DNA of 7,139 nucleotides from Candidatus Merdenecus merdavium (GTDB lineage Bacteria; Bacillota; Clostridia; Lachnospirales; Lachnospiraceae), in contig DVLR01000075.1 in the NCBI GenBank assembly GCA_018715425.1, positions 1-7,139 on the forward strand, read 5' to 3'. This document shows positions 4,795 through 7,139 of the stretch, piece after piece; position 1 is the stretch's first letter; each line of letters opens with the position of its first letter. The notes under the pieces were generated by a model. The model was not told where the DNA came from. It worked only from the letters and a program-made list of their open reading frames with translations, and did not search any database. The position numbers were made by a program, and so were the translations under genes.

Positions 4795-6462
4795 AATATC
4801 CTGCGATTTTTCTTGTTCTTGTTGCCGGATTCGTGATATTCCCAGGATACTGTCTACATTAGAGCAGACGGTGCGGAGTTCTTTTTGGTAATCCCTGAAA
4901 TAATTATAAGTGTCTTTTTGGGCTGACCGTTTGATGGTCAGTTTCTCTTTTTCAGCTTTTAAATCCTTGATAGATGGAAATTGTCTGTCTGGATTTTTGG
5001 CTTTGAGAAATTTTTGTGCTGCTTCGTATAGCGCAATTTCACTGGAATGCTCATTCCTGAATTTTCCCTTATTTTTAGATTTCACCATCTGAATATAGAC
5101 TTTTTTGTTAGCCAGATACTGTCCAGTATAGTGTATTTGTTGGTTGATATCACGTAGAGAAGTCTCTGTTTCCTTTAATGTCTTTCGTGCATCGGTAAGT
5201 TTTGCTGATACCTCTTCAAAGGATTCCAGCAGATTTTCCTGTGAGCCATATTCATGCTCTTGAACATAAGCGATTGTTTTGGCCATTTGCTGCAGGTTGG
5301 ATATTTTTACTTTTTGAGCATAGGCTTCACTTTGTTGTGCCTTCACACAGTTCTGCAAATCAACAACCAGTTGCAAATTAGTTTGAACAAACAGAATTGC
5401 AATCGGGTCTTTTCCATAATCATAGGATGGATTGAAGATAGTAGATACATCGGGTTCATTAGGAAAAGATGAAGATATTGGTTTTTGAGGTTCTTCTGGT
5501 TGCGTATTTTCTTTTTCAAGTCCTTTAGTATTTTTATCAAATTGTTGCAACAGATAGTCTTTACCATAATGTGCTCCCAATGCTCTTTCAGAAATATTCT
5601 TTTCACAATCAGGAAGATGGTAGCTGTATCTTCCACGTTTGTGAATCAGCGAAATGTTATAGTTTTCCAATAACCCTGATTGAAAATCGGTAAGAGAGGT
5701 AGCAGTAGATGCGATTTCTGCAATAGCTTCACGGAGTGATTGCTTCTGCGTCTGAAATACTGTTTTGCTTGGCGTTAATCCATCGGCTTCAATCTGTTTA
5801 TTCAATTCGTTAAGTTTATCTTGTCCCTGGCGATTTACCCAGTATTCTTTTTCTGAAATTTTGTCAGCAGCAGGAGAAAGCAGATTGACTTGATAAAGAT
5901 TTTCTCTTTGACAGATATCCATAACCGATTGCTGCAAGTGACGCAGGTAGTTGTTTGTTAGATGATGCTTGAATCCTGCACGGCTGTCACATTCTCTTTC
6001 CATAAAATCTTGTTTCTCTACATCCAGTTTCCTCACAGAATTAATGACGATATGTACATGAACATTTCCACTGCCATTATGCCCATCAGTATGAGTGCAG
6101 ACCAGAGCCTGATGTCCTGGAAAATTATTACGGGCAAATTCCAAACCAAGAGCCTGTGCTTTTTCTCCTGTCAATGCATGATCTTCCTTATCGTTAGGGT
6201 CAAAACTTAAAATATAATGATGGGATTTGATTTCATCATATCGTTTATTTTTATGATACTGTTCATTGACCATTTCACATTCTTCATCAAAGAGCATAGC
6301 TTCACAGTTCATGCCGTCGATATAATATTCTTCTCGCAACATCTTCCTGCCCTTATCATCCAAAAGCTCTTTCTTTGTAAAATCATCATGTTGGAATAGC
6401 ATATAATCTAGAACTTTTCCATAGTCCGCACTTTTATTTGCGATGTGTTTTAATATTGCCAT
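4789..6462 (-). CDS. Mobilization relaxase (HUH, MobP/Relaxase PF03432 type)
   Basis: The relaxase nicks one strand at oriT, stays covalently attached through a tyrosine, and pilots the strand into a recipient. Numbering is from the chosen ATG (557 residues). The N-terminus MAILKHIANKSADYGKVL carries candidate nucleophiles Tyr14 and Tyr20. SHHYILSFDP starts at 80. The metal-binding HUH motif is HTDGHNGSGNVHVHIVIN from 124, with His135, His137 and Asn141. The relaxase domain covers about the first 220 residues; the remainder is a long charged tail with probable coiled coil from about 390 to the end, normal for Gram-positive mobilization relaxases. ATG 6462 is preferred because AGGTGA (6473-6468) is five bases away; a GTG lies at 6471. 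It overlaps the end of mobC by 29 bases, so the two are translationally coupled. No coupling protein or mating-channel genes are visible, so transfer would depend on a helper element. Confidence 0.92.
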   Translation of the reverse strand: MAILKHIANKSADYGKVLDYMLFQHDDFTKKELLDDKGRKMLREEYYIDGMNCEAMLFDEECEMVNEQYHKNKRYDEIKSHHYILSFDPNDKEDHALTGEKAQALGLEFARNNFPGHQALVCTHTDGHNGSGNVHVHIVINSVRKLDVEKQDFMERECDSRAGFKHHLTNNYLRHLQQSVMDICQRENLYQVNLLSPAADKISEKEYWVNRQGQDKLNELNKQIEADGLTPSKTVFQTQKQSLREAIAEIASTATSLTDFQSGLLENYNISLIHKRGRYSYHLPDCEKNISERALGAHYGKDYLLQQFDKNTKGLEKENTQPEEPQKPISSSFPNEPDVSTIFNPSYDYGKDPIAILFVQTNLQLVVDLQNCVKAQQSEAYAQKVKISNLQQMAKTIAYVQEHEYGSQENLLESFEEVSAKLTDARKTLKETETSLRDINQQIHYTGQYLANKKVYIQMVKSKNKGKFRNEHSSEIALYEAAQKFLKAKNPDRQFPSIKDLKAEKEKLTIKRSAQKDTYNYFRDYQKELRTVCSNVDSILGISRIRQQEQEKSQDIS

Positions 6463-6826
6463 GAAAATCACCTGCCATTCTTTTTACTTCTTTTCTTAAC
6501 TCATAAAGATCTGTAATACACTGAGAAATTTCATCCTGCATTGCCATAGAACGAATGCCACCAGTATGAAAGTATTTTGCTATCTGATTGAGATTCTCGC
6601 CAATCTTTCCAAATTCAGATACCAGTTTTTGTAGTTCCGGTAAATCTACAACAATATCATATCTGACATTTATTTTCCCATCCAGAATCATTTTACGCAG
6701 ATAGTCGGAACGGGAGAGTCCTGCTTCGATTGCGTTGTCAGTTACGAGTTCATATTCTGTATCAGTTAATCGCAGAGTAATGTGATGGGAACGGGTCAGT
6801 TCTTTCTCTTTCTTTGGTCTTGTCAT
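6434..6826 (-). CDS. mobC: Relaxosome accessory protein MobC
   Basis: A 130-residue DNA-binding relaxosome protein that would bind oriT, help melt the nic region and recruit the relaxase. Seen: a basic N-terminus MTRPKKEKELTRS, then a ribbon-helix-helix pattern (about 14-50) with strand HHITLRLTD and helices ending in GLSRSDYLRKMIL. A MobC-type segment follows at about 60-115 with LPELQKLVSEFGKIGENLNQIA and the family-typical FHTGG (86-90). The start at 6826 has AGGAGG (6840-6835) eight bases upstream. An in-frame ATG at 6883 would add 19 residues but lies upstream of that site, within a repeat-rich leader. The gene leads the mobC-relaxase operon. Ribbon-helix-helix MobC proteins often repress their own operon, so the inverted repeats just upstream are candidate operators. 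Confidence 0.9.
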   Translation of the reverse strand: MTRPKKEKELTRSHHITLRLTDTEYELVTDNAIEAGLSRSDYLRKMILDGKINVRYDIVVDLPELQKLVSEFGKIGENLNQIAKYFHTGGIRSMAMQDEISQCITDLYELRKEVKRMAGDFHGNIKTHRK

Positions 6827-6854
6827 TGTAGGTTCCTCCTTTTTTTCTATCCAT

Positions 6855-6871
6855 CCGTATGAAATATACGG
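6855..6871. repeat. Inverted repeat next to the mobC ribosome binding site
   Basis: CCGTAT (6855-6860) and ATACGG (6866-6871) form a perfect six-base stem with a five-base loop, 15 bases upstream of the mobC ribosome binding site. In the mRNA it would be a hairpin close to the translation start; in DNA it could be a MobC operator. A smaller hairpin, CCAC-TTTTC-GTGG, lies next to it at 6880-6892. Confidence 0.45.
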
Positions 6872-6897
6872 AGCTGCGACCACTTTTCGTGGAAGCC

Positions 6898-6921
6898 AAC
6901 TTACTCAAATTTGAGAAAGTT
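6898..6921. repeat. 24-base interrupted palindrome centred on CTCAAATTTGAG
   Basis: CTCAAATTTGAG (6904-6915) is a perfect 12-base palindrome flanked by AACTT (6898-6902) and AAGTT (6917-6921). The two-fold symmetry fits a dimeric or tetrameric ribbon-helix-helix protein such as MobC, or a relaxosome protein binding site within oriT. The binding partner is inferred. Confidence 0.5.
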
Positions 6922-6929
6922 CAAATGTC

Positions 6930-7110
6930 GAGGGAATGGGGAGCGAAATCACCATCAAGATATGTCAAGGATGCAAAAACACGGAATCGGGTTATTGTGT
7001 CACGCAGGCGAATCTTGCGCTAGAAAAGTCCCTCTATTATATAAGCCGATAAATCGCTACTGCGTGATACCCCTAAAATAAAAAATTTATAAAAAGCTTG
7101 CTTTTGGGGT
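6930..7110. other. Probable origin of transfer (oriT) upstream of mobC
   Basis: The region from 6827 to the window end contains no gene and sits directly upstream of mobC and the relaxase gene, the usual oriT position. Seen: TCACGCAG (7000-7007) and CTGCGTGA (7060-7067) form a perfect inverted repeat. Just beyond the left arm is AATCTTGCGC, in which ATCTTG|C (7012-7018) differs by one base from the ATCCTG|C core nicked by IncP-type (MobP) relaxases. A nick on the + strand between 7017 and 7018 would send the mob genes in last, as is usual. TATAAT on the minus strand (7041-7036) could be a mobC promoter -10, without a good -35. The nic position is a guess; the oriT location is better supported. 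Confidence 0.55.
7070..7109. repeat. Nested inverted repeats, possibly a terminator on the minus strand
   Basis: CCCC-T-AAAA (7070-7078) pairs with TTTTGGGG (7102-7109) around an A+T-rich core. Inside, AAAAGC (7092-7097) and GCTTTT (7100-7105) form a tight hairpin. Read on the minus strand, that hairpin runs into a T-rich tract (7095-7081), so it could end transcription arriving from a gene right of the window. Its short, G+C-poor stem makes this weak; a structural part of oriT is the alternative. Confidence 0.35.
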
Positions 7111-7139
7111 TCGCTCCTATGTGATTAGTGAGAGATAAC

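Noticed and set aside
4910..6399. Several plus-strand frames and a 97-residue minus-strand frame inside the relaxase gene
   Set aside because: They lie in other frames of a clear relaxase gene and have phenylalanine/isoleucine-rich shadow compositions with no family resemblance.

Overview
The window looks like accessory (mobile) DNA from a low-GC Gram-positive bacterium, most likely a gut Clostridia/Lachnospiraceae-type Firmicute. The evidence is the A+T-rich coding sequence (about 30% G+C in a hand-counted stretch of the third gene), strong purine-rich ribosome binding sites before most genes, and a Firmicute-style MobC/relaxase pair. There are no rRNA, tRNA or housekeeping genes, and no CRISPR array. 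The host assignment is inferred from style and protein families, not from a marker gene.

Left third (1-2986, + strand): a compact three-gene cluster. An AAA15-type (RloA/AbiLi-like) ATPase overlaps a TTG-started RloB-family protein with TOPRIM-like acidic motifs. This ATPase plus RloB pairing is the two-gene architecture of AbiL/RloAB-type abortive-infection systems and resembles PARIS (AriA/AriB). After a 62-base gap comes a 346-residue protein that I do not recognise. It has its own good ribosome binding site and may be an extra component.

Middle (about 3020-3793): the C-terminal end of an IS110-family transposase, with the rest of the gene missing, followed by about 400 bases without a gene. 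That stretch is richer in G+C (54% over 3491-3600 by hand count) and full of inverted repeats, including two hairpins with the identical loop CACGA. IS110 elements of the IS1111 group carry their guide (bridge) RNA downstream of the transposase, so this may be a relic of such an RNA. That is a hypothesis. A short regulatory region follows.

Right centre (3803-4794, + strand): a 130-residue flavodoxin-family protein, then a 184-residue protein that aligns by eye with the IS3/rve integrase core but has lost all three DDE catalytic acids. A strong ribosome binding site and ATG then start a reading frame that stops after nine codons at the junction with the convergent relaxase gene, probably a gene cut off by rearrangement.

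Right (4789-7139, - strand): a mobilization module made of mobC, an overlapping HUH relaxase gene, and an upstream 300-base non-coding region rich in inverted repeats that is the likely oriT. MobC and the relaxase would assemble there, and a helper conjugation system would supply the mating channel. Overall this is a mosaic of defence island, decayed insertion sequence and mobilizable element. The strongest leads are the possible third defence gene, the catalytically dead integrase-fold protein, and the structured RNA-like region behind the IS110 fragment.
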